From positions 1 to 64,000 of the forward strand of contig JAGWTU010000017.1 of the NCBI GenBank assembly GCA_028868825.1: a DNA stretch of 64,000 nt. Reading direction: 5' to 3'. The notes under the pieces were generated by a model that was not told the origin of the DNA, made no database searches, and saw nothing but the letters and a program-made list of their open reading frames with translations. The position numbers and the translations under genes were made by a program. This document shows, piece after piece, positions 1 to 9,612 of the stretch. Numbering within the stretch: the first letter of the stretch is position 1; each line of letters starts with the position of its first letter. This DNA comes from Burkholderiales bacterium. Lineage in GTDB: Bacteria > Pseudomonadota > Gammaproteobacteria > Burkholderiales > Burkholderiaceae_C.

Positions 1-2
1 TC

Positions 3-894
3 GTGCGCGGCATCGACCCGGCCGAGGAGAAGAACGTCACGCCGCTGGGCCGCAAGCAGGCGCCGCTGCTGGCCCAGCTCACGCCGGGCTCGTGGAACAT
101 CGTCATCGGCGTCGAGCTCGCGCGACTGCTGCGCGTGGGCGTCGGCGACAAGGTCACGATCGCCGCGCCGGGCGGCGAGATGACGCCGGCGGGCGTGCTG
201 CCGCGCTTCAAGCAGTTCACCGTCGTCGGCACCTTCGACGTCGGGCATTACGAATACGACAGCGGCCTGGCGCTGATCTCGATCGCCGACGCCGAACGCC
301 TGTACCGCGAGGCCGGCCCGATGGGCGTGCAGCTGCGCCTGGCCGACCAGTACGGCGCGCGCGAGGTCGCCAACGACCTCGCGCGCTCGCTCGGCCCGGC
401 CGTGATCGTGCGCGACTGGACGCAGACGAACCGCAACTGGTACGACGCCGTGCAGGTCGAGAAACGCATGATGTTCATCATCCTCACGCTGATCGTCGCC
501 GTCGCCGCATTCAACCTCGTCTCGACGCTCGTCATGACGGTCACCGACAAGCGCGCCGACATCGCGATCCTGCGCACGCTGGGCGCGGGCCCGCGATCGA
601 TCATGGCGATCTTCGTCGTCCAGGGCGCGACGGCGGGCGTCATCGGCACGCTGTCCGGCGTCGCGCTCGGCCTCGTCGTCTCTTTCCATATCGCGGCGAT
701 CGTCGACTTCATCCAGTACCTGCTCGGCGTGACCTTCCTCTCGCCCAGCGTCTACGTCATCAGCACCATGCCCAGCGATCCGCAGCGCGGCGACATCGCG
801 CCCATCGTCGCGATCTCGCTCGTCCTCGCCTTCGTGGCGACGATCTACCCGAGCTGGCGCGCCAGCCGCGTCAACCCGGCACAGGCGCTGCGCT

Positions 895-902
<8 letters not shown>
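3..902 (+). CDS. lolC: Lipoprotein-releasing ABC transporter permease LolC/LolE, 5' end outside window
   Basis: This is the C-terminal 299 residues of the inner-membrane subunit that releases outer-membrane lipoproteins to LolA. The first part is the periplasmic MacB-like domain (to about residue 150). A membrane helix follows near 155-178, with two more in the last 100 residues, the FtsX/LolE permease arrangement. The ending with a [20 protein letters not shown] tail is typical of LolC/E. The N-terminal helix and the start lie left of the window. It overlaps lolD by 8 bp, so the two are translationally coupled. Whether it is called LolC or LolE cannot be settled without the missing part; many betaproteobacteria carry a single such permease. 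Confidence 0.9.
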
Positions 903-1590
<688 letters not shown>

Positions 1591-1599
1591 AATCCCGGT

Positions 1600-2472
1600 G
1601 TGCAACTGATCAACGCCGACCTCCACAGCCACAGCAGCGTCTCCGACGGCACCCTCGAACCCGAAGCGCTGGCCCGGCGCGCCCATGCGCAGGGCGTCGA
1701 GTTGTGGTCGCTGACCGACCACGACGAACTCGACGGCCAGCGCCGCGCCCGCGACACGGCGCTGGCGCTCGGCATGGATTACCTGAGCGGGGTCGAGATC
1801 TCGGTGACCTTCGCCGGCGAGACGGTGCACATCGTCGGCCTCGGCTTCGATGCCGACGACGCCGCCATCGAGGCCGGGCTCGCGGCGACGCGCAGCGGGC
1901 GGCGCCAGCGCGCGCTCGAGATGGCGCAGGGGCTGGCGCAGGTCGGCATCCCCGGCGCATTCGAAGGCGCGCTGCGCTACGTCGCCAATCCGGACCTCAT
2001 CTCGCGCACCCATTTCGCGCGCTTCCTCGTCGACAGCGGCGTCTGCAGCGATACCCACGCCGTGTTCCGCAGCTACCTCACGCAGGGCCACCCGGGCTTC
2101 GTCGAACATCGCTGGGCGACGCTGGGTGACGCCGTGCGCTGGATCGTCGATGCCGGCGGCATCGCCGTCGTCGCCCACCCCGGCCGCTACCGGTTCACGG
2201 CGACCGAGGAATACGCGCTGATCACCGAATTCATCGCCCATGGCGGTCGCGGCATCGAGGTGATGACGGGCAGCCACAGCGCCGCCGAGCAATTGCGCTA
2301 TGCCGACACGGCGCTCGAATTCGGCCTCCTCGCATCGCGCGGCAGCGATTTCCACGGTCCCGGCGAAAGCCGCACCGAACTCGGCGCGATCCCCGATCTG
2401 CCGGGCCGGCTGACGCCGGTGTGGGAGGCGCTGGCCGATCGCATTCAGCGCCCGATTCTGGTTTCCACCTAG
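1600..2472 (+). CDS. PHP-domain phosphoesterase (RNase AM / YciV-TrpH type)
   Basis: A 290-residue PHP-family metallophosphoesterase. The metal-binding motifs are visible: DLHSHS at residues 7-12, LTDHDELDG near 39, a central HF..F segment and RGSDFHGP near 250. By family knowledge, YciV/TrpH proteins hydrolyse 3',5'-nucleoside bisphosphates, and the E. coli member also trims rRNA 5' ends (RNase AM). The proposed start is GTG at 1600, giving the usual short N-terminus before the first histidine motif. It lies 9 bp after lolD. The exact physiological substrate is inferred from the family only. Confidence 0.82.
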   Translation: MQLINADLHSHSSVSDGTLEPEALARRAHAQGVELWSLTDHDELDGQRRARDTALALGMDYLSGVEISVTFAGETVHIVGLGFDADDAAIEAGLAATRSGRRQRALEMAQGLAQVGIPGAFEGALRYVANPDLISRTHFARFLVDSGVCSDTHAVFRSYLTQGHPGFVEHRWATLGDAVRWIVDAGGIAVVAHPGRYRFTATEEYALITEFIAHGGRGIEVMTGSHSAAEQLRYADTALEFGLLASRGSDFHGPGESRTELGAIPDLPGRLTPVWEALADRIQRPILVST

Positions 2473-2723
2473 ATCGCCGAGAATTCCGCTATACTCGCGG
2501 GCTGGGCTTGATTTGCAGGCCCCTCGTTCATCCCCTTCGACCTCACTGCCGCCACGCATTCCTTTCGTGGTGCGCGTCCAAACCGGGTCGGCGGCGATGC
2601 CGTCGCTGTGACCCGGGCCAGGCAGTCGAACCTCTTTCGACGCCGATCCCATCTGCGACCCTACCCGCGCTGCCCGCAAGGCAGCGCCGGTGCGCCTGCG
2701 CGTGCCGTGATCGGAGTGATGTG
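2473..2723 (+). promoter_or_regulatory. Long leader of the helicase gene with a possible -10 box
   Basis: This 251-bp stretch between the PHP gene and the helicase start has no convincing gene, although the helicase frame stays open upstream. A TATACT hexamer at 2490-2495 could be a -10 element, but no good -35 was found at the right spacing. If used, the mRNA leader would exceed 220 nt. Long leaders occur in cold-shock-type RNA helicase genes. This is a weak, suggestive call. Confidence 0.3.
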
Positions 2724-4025
2724 ATGTCGTTTGAAAATCTGAACCTGCCCGAGGCGCTTTCGAAGGCGCTGCAAGCCGCCGGCTATACCGAACCGACCGA
2801 GGTCCAAGCGACCGCGATCCCGCCGGCGATGGCCGGCAAGGACCTGATGGTCAGCAGCCGCACCGGCAGCGGCAAGACGGCCAGCTTCATGCTGCCGGCC
2901 CTGGCGCGCATCCTCGCCGCCCGCGCCCAGCCGCAGAATCCCGCGAATCGCCAGCGCGGCCCGCGCGTGCTCGTGCTGTGCCCGACGCGTGAACTCGCGA
3001 TGCAGGTCGCCAAGGCGGCTTCCGACTACGGCCGCTTCGTGCCGGGCCTGCGCGTCGCGACCATCGTCGGCGGCGTGCCCTACGGTGCCCAGCTCGCCGC
3101 GCTGCGCGGCGCGCTCGACATCCTGATCGCGACACCGGGCCGCCTCATCGACCACATGGGCAGCGGCAAGGCCCAGCTCGGCCAGCTCGAGATGCTGGTG
3201 CTCGACGAGGCCGATCGCATGCTCGACATGGGCTTCATCGACGACATTCGCCACATCGCCGCAGCCACCGCGCCGCAGCGCCAGACGGTGATGTACAGCG
3301 CCACCTTCGCGGGCACGATCGGCGGCCTCGCGGCCGAACTGCTGCGCGATCCGCAGCGCATCGAGGTCAGCGCGCAGACCGAAGCCCATGGCGACATCGA
3401 GCAGCGCCTGCACTGGGCCGACGATTTCGCGCACAAGAACGCCCTCCTCGACCATATCCTGACCGACCGCGCCGTCGACCAGGCGCTGGTCTTCACGAGC
3501 ACGCAGCGCGACGCCGACTGGCTCGCCGACCGCCTGCACGAGATGGGCCATTCGGTCGCCAGCCTGCACGGCGGCATGCCGCAGGGCCGGCGCAACCGCG
3601 TCCTGCAGGGGCTGCGCAGCCGCCATCTGCGCGTGCTCGTGGCCACCGACGTCGCCGCGCGCGGCATCGACGTGCCGACGATCAGCCATGTCATCAATTT
3701 CGGCCTGCCGATGAAGGAAGAGGACTATGTCCACCGCATCGGCCGCACCGGCCGCGCCGGTCGCAGCGGTCTGGCGGTGACGCTGGCCGAGCGCCGCGAC
3801 AGCGGCATGATCCACCGCATCCAGCGCTTCACGACCCAGCGCATCCCGGCGGCGACGATCGAAGGCCTCGAGCCCAAGCGCGCCGAGCCGCGGCCGCTGC
3901 CGCCGCGGGTCGCCGCGCCGGGCCACAAGCCGGGCGGCAAGACCTTCGGACCGCGTCCGGGCGGCAAGCCGTTCAAGCCGGCGGGCAAGGTGTTCTCGAA
4001 ATCGGGACCGCGTCCGGCGCGCTGA
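2724..4025 (+). CDS. DEAD-box ATP-dependent RNA helicase, RhlE type
   Basis: A 433-residue DEAD-box helicase that unwinds RNA, probably in ribosome assembly or RNA decay. The Q motif sits around residues 3-30, motif I (SRTGSGKT) at 45-52, PTRELA near 88, DEAD at 161-164 and SAT shortly after. The second RecA domain ends with HRIGRTGRAG. A basic Pro/Gly/Lys-rich tail of about 50 residues (repeats of GGK-F) follows, typical of RhlE-class RNA-binding extensions. The ATG at 2724 was chosen because it starts the conserved F..L.L core and has a GGAG upstream. The longer open frame upstream has no family similarity. Confidence 0.9.
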   Translation: MSFENLNLPEALSKALQAAGYTEPTEVQATAIPPAMAGKDLMVSSRTGSGKTASFMLPALARILAARAQPQNPANRQRGPRVLVLCPTRELAMQVAKAASDYGRFVPGLRVATIVGGVPYGAQLAALRGALDILIATPGRLIDHMGSGKAQLGQLEMLVLDEADRMLDMGFIDDIRHIAAATAPQRQTVMYSATFAGTIGGLAAELLRDPQRIEVSAQTEAHGDIEQRLHWADDFAHKNALLDHILTDRAVDQALVFTSTQRDADWLADRLHEMGHSVASLHGGMPQGRRNRVLQGLRSRHLRVLVATDVAARGIDVPTISHVINFGLPMKEEDYVHRIGRTGRAGRSGLAVTLAERRDSGMIHRIQRFTTQRIPAATIEGLEPKRAEPRPLPPRVAAPGHKPGGKTFGPRPGGKPFKPAGKVFSKSGPRPAR

Positions 4026-4072
4026 AGGCCGTGTGGTAGGGGGATTGCAGGGCATCTGCCCCCCAGATCGCC

Positions 4073-4101
4073 CTCAAACCTGTCCTGAGGTCGGCCGATA
4101 A
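4073..4101 (+). promoter_or_regulatory. Sigma-28 (FliA)-type promoter of the chemoreceptor gene
   Basis: CTCAAA at 4073-4078 is followed after exactly 15 bp by GCCGATAA at 4094-4101. The second element is a perfect copy of the flagellar sigma factor -10 consensus, and the spacing matches the TAAA-N15-GCCGATAA layout. It lies 44 bp before the start codon of an Aer-like chemoreceptor, the class of gene this sigma factor controls. The -35 match is partial. Confidence 0.7.
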
Positions 4102-4145
4102 CCAGTCGACCCGGCGATCGCCGGGCGACTTCGCCATCGACCGCC

Positions 4146-5732
4146 ATGTCCCTTCCGCCTCCCGTCACTCAACGAGAACAGCGCTTCGACGCGGGCGCCC
4201 CGCTCGTCACGGTGACCGATCTCGAAGGCCGCATCGTCTACTGCAATGCGGCTTTCGTCGGCGTCAGCGGCCACGCGCGCGAGGCGCTGCTGGGCCAGCC
4301 GCACAGCATCGTGCGCCATCCCGACATGCCGCGCGCCGTTTGGGCCGACCTCTGGGCCACGCTGGCCGCCGGCAAGCCCTGGCAGGCGGTGCTCAAGAAC
4401 CGCTGCGCCAATGGCGACCATTACTGGGTGCTCGCGCATCTGACGCCGATGGTCGACGGCGACCGCGTCGGCGGCTACCTCGCCGTCTGCAGCCAGCCCA
4501 GGCCCGAGCAGGTCGCTGCCGCCGAAGCGCTTTACGCGCGCATGCGCGCGCAGGGCGAGCGCCGCGGCGCGACGCTGCGTGGCGGCATCGCGGCGCGCAG
4601 CGACCTCGTCGGCCATCTGTTCGAACTCTCGCGCGCGCAATGGGGGCGCTGGGGCGCCGACGGCATCGCCAGCCTCGCGGCGGTGCTGCTGACCGGTTTC
4701 GCGGCGCGCCTATGGCCGCTGCTGCTGTGGCTGCCGCTGGCCTTCGCGCTCGCCGCGTCGAGCTGGTGCCTGGCCTGGTGGCGGCGCGAATCGGCGCTGC
4801 GCTCACTGCTGGTCGATGCGCGCCGGCTCGCCGCCGGCGACCTCGTCGATCCGCCGGCCACCGGCGCCGCCGGCAGCGTCGGCCAGTTGCAGCTGATGCT
4901 GGCGCAACTCGCGGTGAACCTGCGTGCCGTGATCGGCGACGTGCGCAGCGAGGTCGCGACGCTCGACGCCTCGGTGCGCGAGATCGCCGCCGGCAACCAG
5001 GACCTGTCGTCACGCACCGAGGCGCAGGCCAGCAGCCTCGAGCAGACGGCGGCGTCGATGGAACAGATCACCGGCACCGTGACGCAGAGCGCGGCCTCGG
5101 CCGCGCGCGGCACGACACTGGCGGCCGAGACCGCGGCCGTCGCGCAGCGCAGCCAGGACGGCGTCGCCGCCGTCGTCGCGGCGATGGACGGCATCAGCGA
5201 ATCGTCGCGCCGCATCGGCGAGATCGTCCATGTCATCGAAGGCGTCGCCTTCCAGACCAACCTGCTCGCGCTCAATGCCGCCGTCGAGGCGGCGCGTGCC
5301 GGCAGCGCCGGGCGCGGCTTCGGCGTCGTCGCCGGCGAGGTGCGCAGCCTGGCGCAGCGCACGACGGCCGCGGTGGCCGAGATCCGCGCGCTGATCAAGG
5401 AAGAGGCCGAGCGCGTCGCCGGCGGCGCGCGCCAGACGCAGGCCGCGAGCGAGCGCATGCACGAGGCGCTGGCCGCCGTCGGCCAGGTCAGCACGCTGCT
5501 GGGCGAGATCAGCCACGCGGCCAGCGAGCAGCAGATCGGCCTGTCGCAGGTCAACGAGGCCGTCACGCACATGGACGGAATCACGCAGCAGAACGCGGCG
5601 ATGGTCGAGCAGCTCGCCGCCTCGGCGGCGTCGCTCGGCGGTCAGGTCGCGGTCGTCACCGACAGCATGCGCGTGTTCCGCCTCCACCCGGGCGAGGCGA
5701 CGGTGCTCGACGCCCCCAGGTCAAACGGCTAG
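4146..5732 (+). CDS. Aer-like methyl-accepting chemotaxis protein with N-terminal PAS domain
   Basis: A 528-residue chemoreceptor. An N-terminal cytoplasmic PAS domain spans about residues 15-125 and includes an IVRHPDMP stretch typical of Aer-type FAD-binding PAS domains. A hydrophobic membrane hairpin follows near 175-215, then a HAMP-like linker and the long coiled-coil signalling domain. The hairpin tip ([24 protein letters not shown] core, around 365-390) is intact. There is no periplasmic sensing domain, so it probably reads redox or energy state and signals to CheA/CheW in the cytoplasm. The conserved tip shows that it can couple to the chemotaxis array. It is preceded by a FliA-type promoter, so it should be expressed with flagella. 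Its end overlaps the convergent FKBP gene by 12 bp. Confidence 0.88.
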   Translation: MSLPPPVTQREQRFDAGAPLVTVTDLEGRIVYCNAAFVGVSGHAREALLGQPHSIVRHPDMPRAVWADLWATLAAGKPWQAVLKNRCANGDHYWVLAHLTPMVDGDRVGGYLAVCSQPRPEQVAAAEALYARMRAQGERRGATLRGGIAARSDLVGHLFELSRAQWGRWGADGIASLAAVLLTGFAARLWPLLLWLPLAFALAASSWCLAWWRRESALRSLLVDARRLAAGDLVDPPATGAAGSVGQLQLMLAQLAVNLRAVIGDVRSEVATLDASVREIAAGNQDLSSRTEAQASSLEQTAASMEQITGTVTQSAASAARGTTLAAETAAVAQRSQDGVAAVVAAMDGISESSRRIGEIVHVIEGVAFQTNLLALNAAVEAARAGSAGRGFGVVAGEVRSLAQRTTAAVAEIRALIKEEAERVAGGARQTQAASERMHEALAAVGQVSTLLGEISHAASEQQIGLSQVNEAVTHMDGITQQNAAMVEQLAASAASLGGQVAVVTDSMRVFRLHPGEATVLDAPRSNG

Positions 5733-6080
5733 CAGGTCGACCTCGAACACGAGGGTCGCGTTGGGCGGGATCACGCCCCCGGCACCGCGCGCGCCGTAGC
5801 CGAGTTCGGGCGGGATCGTCAGCACGCGGGTGCCGCCGACCTTCATGCCCTGCACGCCCTCGTCCCAGCCGCGGATGACCTCGCCGCCGCCGAGGCCGAA
5901 GCCGAAGGGCTGGCCGCGGTCCTTGCTCGAATCGAATTTCTGGCCGCGCGAATTCTTGGCCTGGGGGTCGTACAGCCAGCCGGTGTAATGGACGCGCACG
6001 CGCCGTCCGGCGACGGCCTCGTCGCCGCTGCCGATGGTGGTGTCCTCGTATTGCAATCCGCTGGGGGTCGTGGTCGTCAT
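5721..6080 (-). CDS. FKBP-type peptidyl-prolyl cis-trans isomerase
   Basis: A 119-residue single-domain FKBP, a protein-folding enzyme that isomerises Xaa-Pro bonds. Recognisable elements are [22 protein letters not shown], the [16 protein letters not shown] core and the [11 protein letters not shown]...[14 protein letters not shown] ending. There is no signal peptide, so it is cytoplasmic. The start codon overlaps the stop of the upstream gluQ gene in an ATGA arrangement, giving translational coupling. Its tail overlaps the convergent chemoreceptor gene. Confidence 0.92.
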   Translation of the reverse strand: MTTTTPSGLQYEDTTIGSGDEAVAGRRVRVHYTGWLYDPQAKNSRGQKFDSSKDRGQPFGFGLGGGEVIRGWDEGVQGMKVGGTRVLTIPPELGYGARGAGGVIPPNATLVFEVDLLAV

Positions 6081-6988
6081 GGCATGGGCCTCGGGTTGAA
6101 ACCCGCGATGATGCCAGCCCAGGCCGGCCATGCCGCCGCCAGCCATTGCGCCGGGTTCGCTGCGGCCAGGTCCGGCAGACCGAGCACGCGGCCGGCGGCC
6201 TGCAGCTCGCGCAGCGGCTGGTCGGTGTCGATCGCGCGCGCGCCGTTGCCCTTGCTGAGCTTCTGACCATCGTCGCCGAGCACCAGCGGCAGATGCAGGT
6301 GGCGCGGCGTCGGCAGGCCGAGCGCGCGCTGCAGCAGGATCTGGCGCGGCGTGTTGTCGGCCAGGTCGGCACCGCGGACGACGTCGGTGACGCCCTGCGC
6401 CGCGTCGTCGACGACGACGGCGAGCTGGTAGGCCCAGAGCCCGTCGGCGCGGGCGAGGACGAAGTCGCCGACCGCGGCAGCGACATCCTGGCGCTGCGGT
6501 CCCAGACGCCGGTCGCACCAATCGACGACGCCTTCGGCGCGCAGCCGCCAGGCACGCGCGGGGCGGCCGCCGAGGCCATCGCGGCAGGTGCCCGGATAGA
6601 CGCGTTCGGCGCCCGGCCGATGGACGACGCCGCGCGCGGCCCAGGCGGCATCGATCTCGCTGCGCGTGCAGGCGCAAGGGAACGCGGCGCCCGCTTCGGC
6701 GAGCCGTGTCAGTGCCGTCGCGTAGGCGTCGCCGCGCTGCGACTGCACCCAGGGCACCTCATCGGGAACGAGGCCGCAGGCGGCGAGCTGGCGCAGGATC
6801 TCTGCGGCCGCGCCGGCGACGCAGCGCGGGCCGTCGACATCCTCGATGCGCACGAGCCAGGCGCCGCGGTGCACGCGTGCATCGAGCCAGCTGCCGAGCG
6901 CGGCGACGAGCGAGCCGGCGTGCAGCGGCCCCGTCGGCGACGGCGCGAAGCGGCCGCGGTACGCGGACTGGCGGCTGTCGATGTCCAA
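6077..6988 (-). CDS. gluQ: Glutamyl-queuosine tRNA(Asp) synthetase
   Basis: A 303-residue paralogue of the GluRS catalytic core that attaches glutamate to queuosine at position 34 of tRNA-Asp. The HIGH-like motif ([11 protein letters not shown]) starts at residue 17. The KMSKS-like motif is KLSKGNG near 238. A Cys-x-Cys...Tyr-x3-Cys zinc site appears around residues 104-130. The anticodon-binding domain is absent, as expected for this family. The start is TTG at 6986-6988; no better ATG precedes the conserved [11 protein letters not shown] segment. It is followed by FKBP with an ATGA overlap. Confidence 0.92.
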   Translation of the reverse strand: MDIDSRQSAYRGRFAPSPTGPLHAGSLVAALGSWLDARVHRGAWLVRIEDVDGPRCVAGAAAEILRQLAACGLVPDEVPWVQSQRGDAYATALTRLAEAGAAFPCACTRSEIDAAWAARGVVHRPGAERVYPGTCRDGLGGRPARAWRLRAEGVVDWCDRRLGPQRQDVAAAVGDFVLARADGLWAYQLAVVVDDAAQGVTDVVRGADLADNTPRQILLQRALGLPTPRHLHLPLVLGDDGQKLSKGNGARAIDTDQPLRELQAAGRVLGLPDLAAANPAQWLAAAWPAWAGIIAGFNPRPMP

Positions 6989-6992
6989 GGAC

Positions 6993-7976
6993 TCAGGCCA
7001 GCGGCCCGGCGTGGCGCTCGAGCAGCGCGCGCCGCGTCTGCGGACTCTCCAGCTGCGCCAGCCACCATTGCAGCGCCTTGCCCAGGCCGATCGCGCTGCG
7101 CTCGGCGCGCCAGGCGTAATGCATCGTCGCCGAGACGGCGGCGCGCGCGGTCTCCTTGCGCACGAGGTGGCCGGCCTCGAGGTGCGGCCGCGCCAGCGGC
7201 TCCGGGATGAAGCCGCAGCCGAGGTTGCGCAGCAGCGCCTCGAGCTTGGTGCGCATGCTGGGCACCGTCAGCACGTCCTGGCCCGGCAGCAGGTTCCAGG
7301 TCTGCGGCGCCAGCCGCTGCGCCGTGTCGGCGACCGCCACCGCGCGGTGATGGACGAGTTCGGCGTCGGTCAGCGGGCCCTCGATGCCGGCCAGCGCATG
7401 GTGCGGCGCGACGCAGAAGACGAAGGGCAGTTCGCCCAGCGGCCGCAGCTCGATGCCGCCCGGGTTCTCGTGCAGCGACGAGACGCCGATCGCCAGGTCG
7501 ACCTGCCCCGTCACCAGCGCCTCCCAGGTGCCGGTGAGGACGTCGCTGCGCAGCCGCAGCCGCGTCGCCGGACCGCCGGCCGCGGCGCCATCGGGACGCA
7601 CCTCGCAGAAGGCCTGCACGAGTTCGAAAACGATGGGCATGGCGACGATGTCCTCGACGCTGATCGCCAGTTGCGTTTCCCAGCCGCAGGCGACGCGGCG
7701 CACGCGGTTGGCCACGGCGTCGATCTCCTGCAGCAGCCGCCGGCCCTCCTGCAGCAGTTCATTGCCGGCGGCAGTGAGCTGGGCCTGGCGCGAACTGCGG
7801 TCGAACAGCAGCACGTCGAGCGCCTCCTCGAGCTGGCGCACGCTGTAGGTGAGCGCCGAAGGCACCTTGCCGAGCTCGCGCGCCGCGGCGGCAAAGCTGC
7901 CGGTGCGCGCGATGGTGTCCATCATCACCAGGGCGTCGGGGGTCAGGGCGAGGTGGCGGTCGTTCATGCGCTTCAT
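6993..7976 (-). CDS. LysR-family transcriptional regulator
   Basis: A 327-residue LysR regulator. The N-terminal winged helix-turn-helix (about residues 10-67) includes [20 protein letters not shown], and an effector-binding domain follows. It is transcribed away from the pirin gene, whose start is 83 bp away, the usual LysR/target geometry. A second possible start lies 9 bp downstream. The likely target is the pirin-flavodoxin pair, inferred from orientation. It ends 4 bp before gluQ. No effector can be assigned. Confidence 0.9.
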   Translation of the reverse strand: MKRMNDRHLALTPDALVMMDTIARTGSFAAAARELGKVPSALTYSVRQLEEALDVLLFDRSSRQAQLTAAGNELLQEGRRLLQEIDAVANRVRRVACGWETQLAISVEDIVAMPIVFELVQAFCEVRPDGAAAGGPATRLRLRSDVLTGTWEALVTGQVDLAIGVSSLHENPGGIELRPLGELPFVFCVAPHHALAGIEGPLTDAELVHHRAVAVADTAQRLAPQTWNLLPGQDVLTVPSMRTKLEALLRNLGCGFIPEPLARPHLEAGHLVRKETARAAVSATMHYAWRAERSAIGLGKALQWWLAQLESPQTRRALLERHAGPLA

Positions 7977-8059
7977 CTTATTTGAATGGGCTCGTCAACG
8001 CCGCTCGACGCGCCGCGCCGGGCCGCCGCCTACATTGAACGCAACCCAGGAGCAGCACC

Positions 8060-8761
8060 ATGATCACCCTGCGCAAGGCGGTCGAACGCGGCCATGCCGA
8101 CCACGGTTGGCTCAAGAGCGAGCACAGTTTTTCATTCGCCGACTATTACGACCCGGCGCATATGGGGGTGGGCAATCTGCGCGTCATCAACGAGGATCGC
8201 ATCGCCCCCGGCACCGGCTTCGGCACCCATGGCCATCGCGACATGGAGATCGTCAGCTACGTCATCGAGGGCGCGCTCGCGCACCGCGACAGCCTCGGCA
8301 ACGAGGGCGTGATCCGCCCCGGCGACGTGCAGCGCATGAGCGCCGGCACCGGCGTGCGCCACAGCGAATTCAACGGCAGCGTCGACGCGACGACGCATTT
8401 CCTGCAGATCTGGTTCCTGCCCGACCGCGCCGGCATCGCGCCCGGCTACGAGCAGCAGCATTTCGGCGCCGCCGCCAAGCGCGGCCGGCTCGCGCTCGTC
8501 GCCGCGCCCGGCGGGCGCGACGGCGCGCTGACGATCCACGCCGACGCGACGCTGGCGGCCGGCCTGTTCGACGGCGCCGAGCGCGCCGAGATCGCGCTCG
8601 ACCCGGCGCGCATCGTCTATGTGCAGCTCGTGCGCGGCACGCTGCAGGTCAACGGCCACCCGCTGGCTGCCGGCGACGCGCTGCGCCTGGACGCCGAATC
8701 GAAACTGATCATCGAATCGGGCCGGGACGCCGAAGTCCTGGTCTTCGACCTGGCCCCTTGA
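8060..8761 (+). CDS. Pirin-family bicupin protein
   Basis: A 233-residue pirin (YhaK/YhhW type) with two cupin halves. The N-terminal metal site is visible as THGHRDMEIVSYV near residues 55-67 and GTGVRHSEFN near 96-105, which supply the His, His, His and Glu ligands. Some bacterial pirins act as quercetinases or redox-responsive proteins; the activity here is not established. The ATG is preceded by CAGGAGCAG, a good ribosome-binding site. It is divergent from a LysR gene and 53 bp ahead of a flavodoxin-like oxidoreductase, so the three form an electrophile/quinone-type response module. Confidence 0.9.
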   Translation: MITLRKAVERGHADHGWLKSEHSFSFADYYDPAHMGVGNLRVINEDRIAPGTGFGTHGHRDMEIVSYVIEGALAHRDSLGNEGVIRPGDVQRMSAGTGVRHSEFNGSVDATTHFLQIWFLPDRAGIAPGYEQQHFGAAAKRGRLALVAAPGGRDGALTIHADATLAAGLFDGAERAEIALDPARIVYVQLVRGTLQVNGHPLAAGDALRLDAESKLIIESGRDAEVLVFDLAP

Positions 8762-8814
8762 AGAGGGCTATTCCTTCCTTCTTTCTCCACTTCCACACCC
8801 CCAGGAGTCCCCCC

Positions 8815-9366
8815 ATGAGCAACATCGTGATCGTTTTCCACAGCGGCTACGGCCACACGCGCAAGATCGCCGAGGCCGTTGCCGCAGGCAGCGGCGGCGA
8901 GTTGCTCGCCATCGACGCCGAAGGCAATCTGCCCGAGGGCGGCTGGGACAGGCTGGCCGCCGCGGCGACCATCGTCTTCGGTTCGCCGACCTACATGGGC
9001 ATGGTGAGCTGGCAGTTCAAGAAGTTCGCCGACGCCTCGTCCAAGCCCTGGTACACGCGCGCCTGGAAGGACAAGCTGGCGGCCGGTTTCACCAATTCGG
9101 CGACGCTCAACGGCGACAAGGGATCGACGCTGCAATACCTCGTCACGCTGGCGCAGCAGCATGGCATGTACTGGGTCGGCACCGGCATGCTGCCCAACAA
9201 CGCCAAGGCGCACACGCGCGACGACATCAACAACCTCGGCGGTTCGATCGGACTCATCACCGCGACGCCTTCGGACGCCTCGGTCGAGGAGATGGTCGCC
9301 GGCGACCTCGCGACGGCGCGCGAATTCGGCAAGCGCGTGCACGAGGCGACGGCGCGGTTTGCCTGA
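8815..9366 (+). CDS. Flavodoxin-like NAD(P)H:quinone oxidoreductase (WrbA-like)
   Basis: A 183-residue flavoprotein of the flavodoxin/WrbA type. The FMN phosphate loop SGYGHTRKIAEAVAAG is at residues 9-24, FGSPTYMGMVSWQFKKF follows near 60, and the late GGS motif comes before the last helix. It probably carries out two-electron reduction of quinones. Its start has an AGGAG-like site upstream. It follows pirin after 53 bp and is probably co-transcribed under the divergent LysR regulator. After it lies a 246-bp stretch without a recognisable gene. Confidence 0.85.
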   Translation: MSNIVIVFHSGYGHTRKIAEAVAAGSGGELLAIDAEGNLPEGGWDRLAAAATIVFGSPTYMGMVSWQFKKFADASSKPWYTRAWKDKLAAGFTNSATLNGDKGSTLQYLVTLAQQHGMYWVGTGMLPNNAKAHTRDDINNLGGSIGLITATPSDASVEEMVAGDLATAREFGKRVHEATARFA

Positions 9367-9612
9367 AGTCGCTGGTCCACGCCCGCCCCGTTTGGGCATG
9401 GCCCTGTGAAATGGCGAGCATGGGCCGCTGACGGCTTCGGCCGCGGCGCGCCAAGGCGGCTGCGACCCGGACGCCGACGCCGGGTAGTCGAACCCGCGGC
9501 TATTCCGGTGAGTCTCCAGTCGGCCAACTCCAGACGCTTGGGATCGCGGATTGGACGTCCGCCACTTATCAGTCAGCATCCCAATCATCCCTTTCAAGTC
9601 GGATAGCCGCTG

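Noticed and set aside
2421..2723. N-terminal extension of the helicase from an upstream start.
   Set aside because: The extra residues show no helicase similarity, and the ATG at 2724 has a ribosome-binding site and the conserved opening.
4034..4065. A G-run/C-run inverted repeat after the helicase gene as a terminator.
   Set aside because: The stem is short with a large loop, and no T-run follows.
9480..9570. On the - strand, a GGGTTCGACTACCC-like segment resembling a tRNA T-arm.
   Set aside because: The T-stem does not pair with a 7-nt loop, and no acceptor, D or anticodon arm could be laid out around it.
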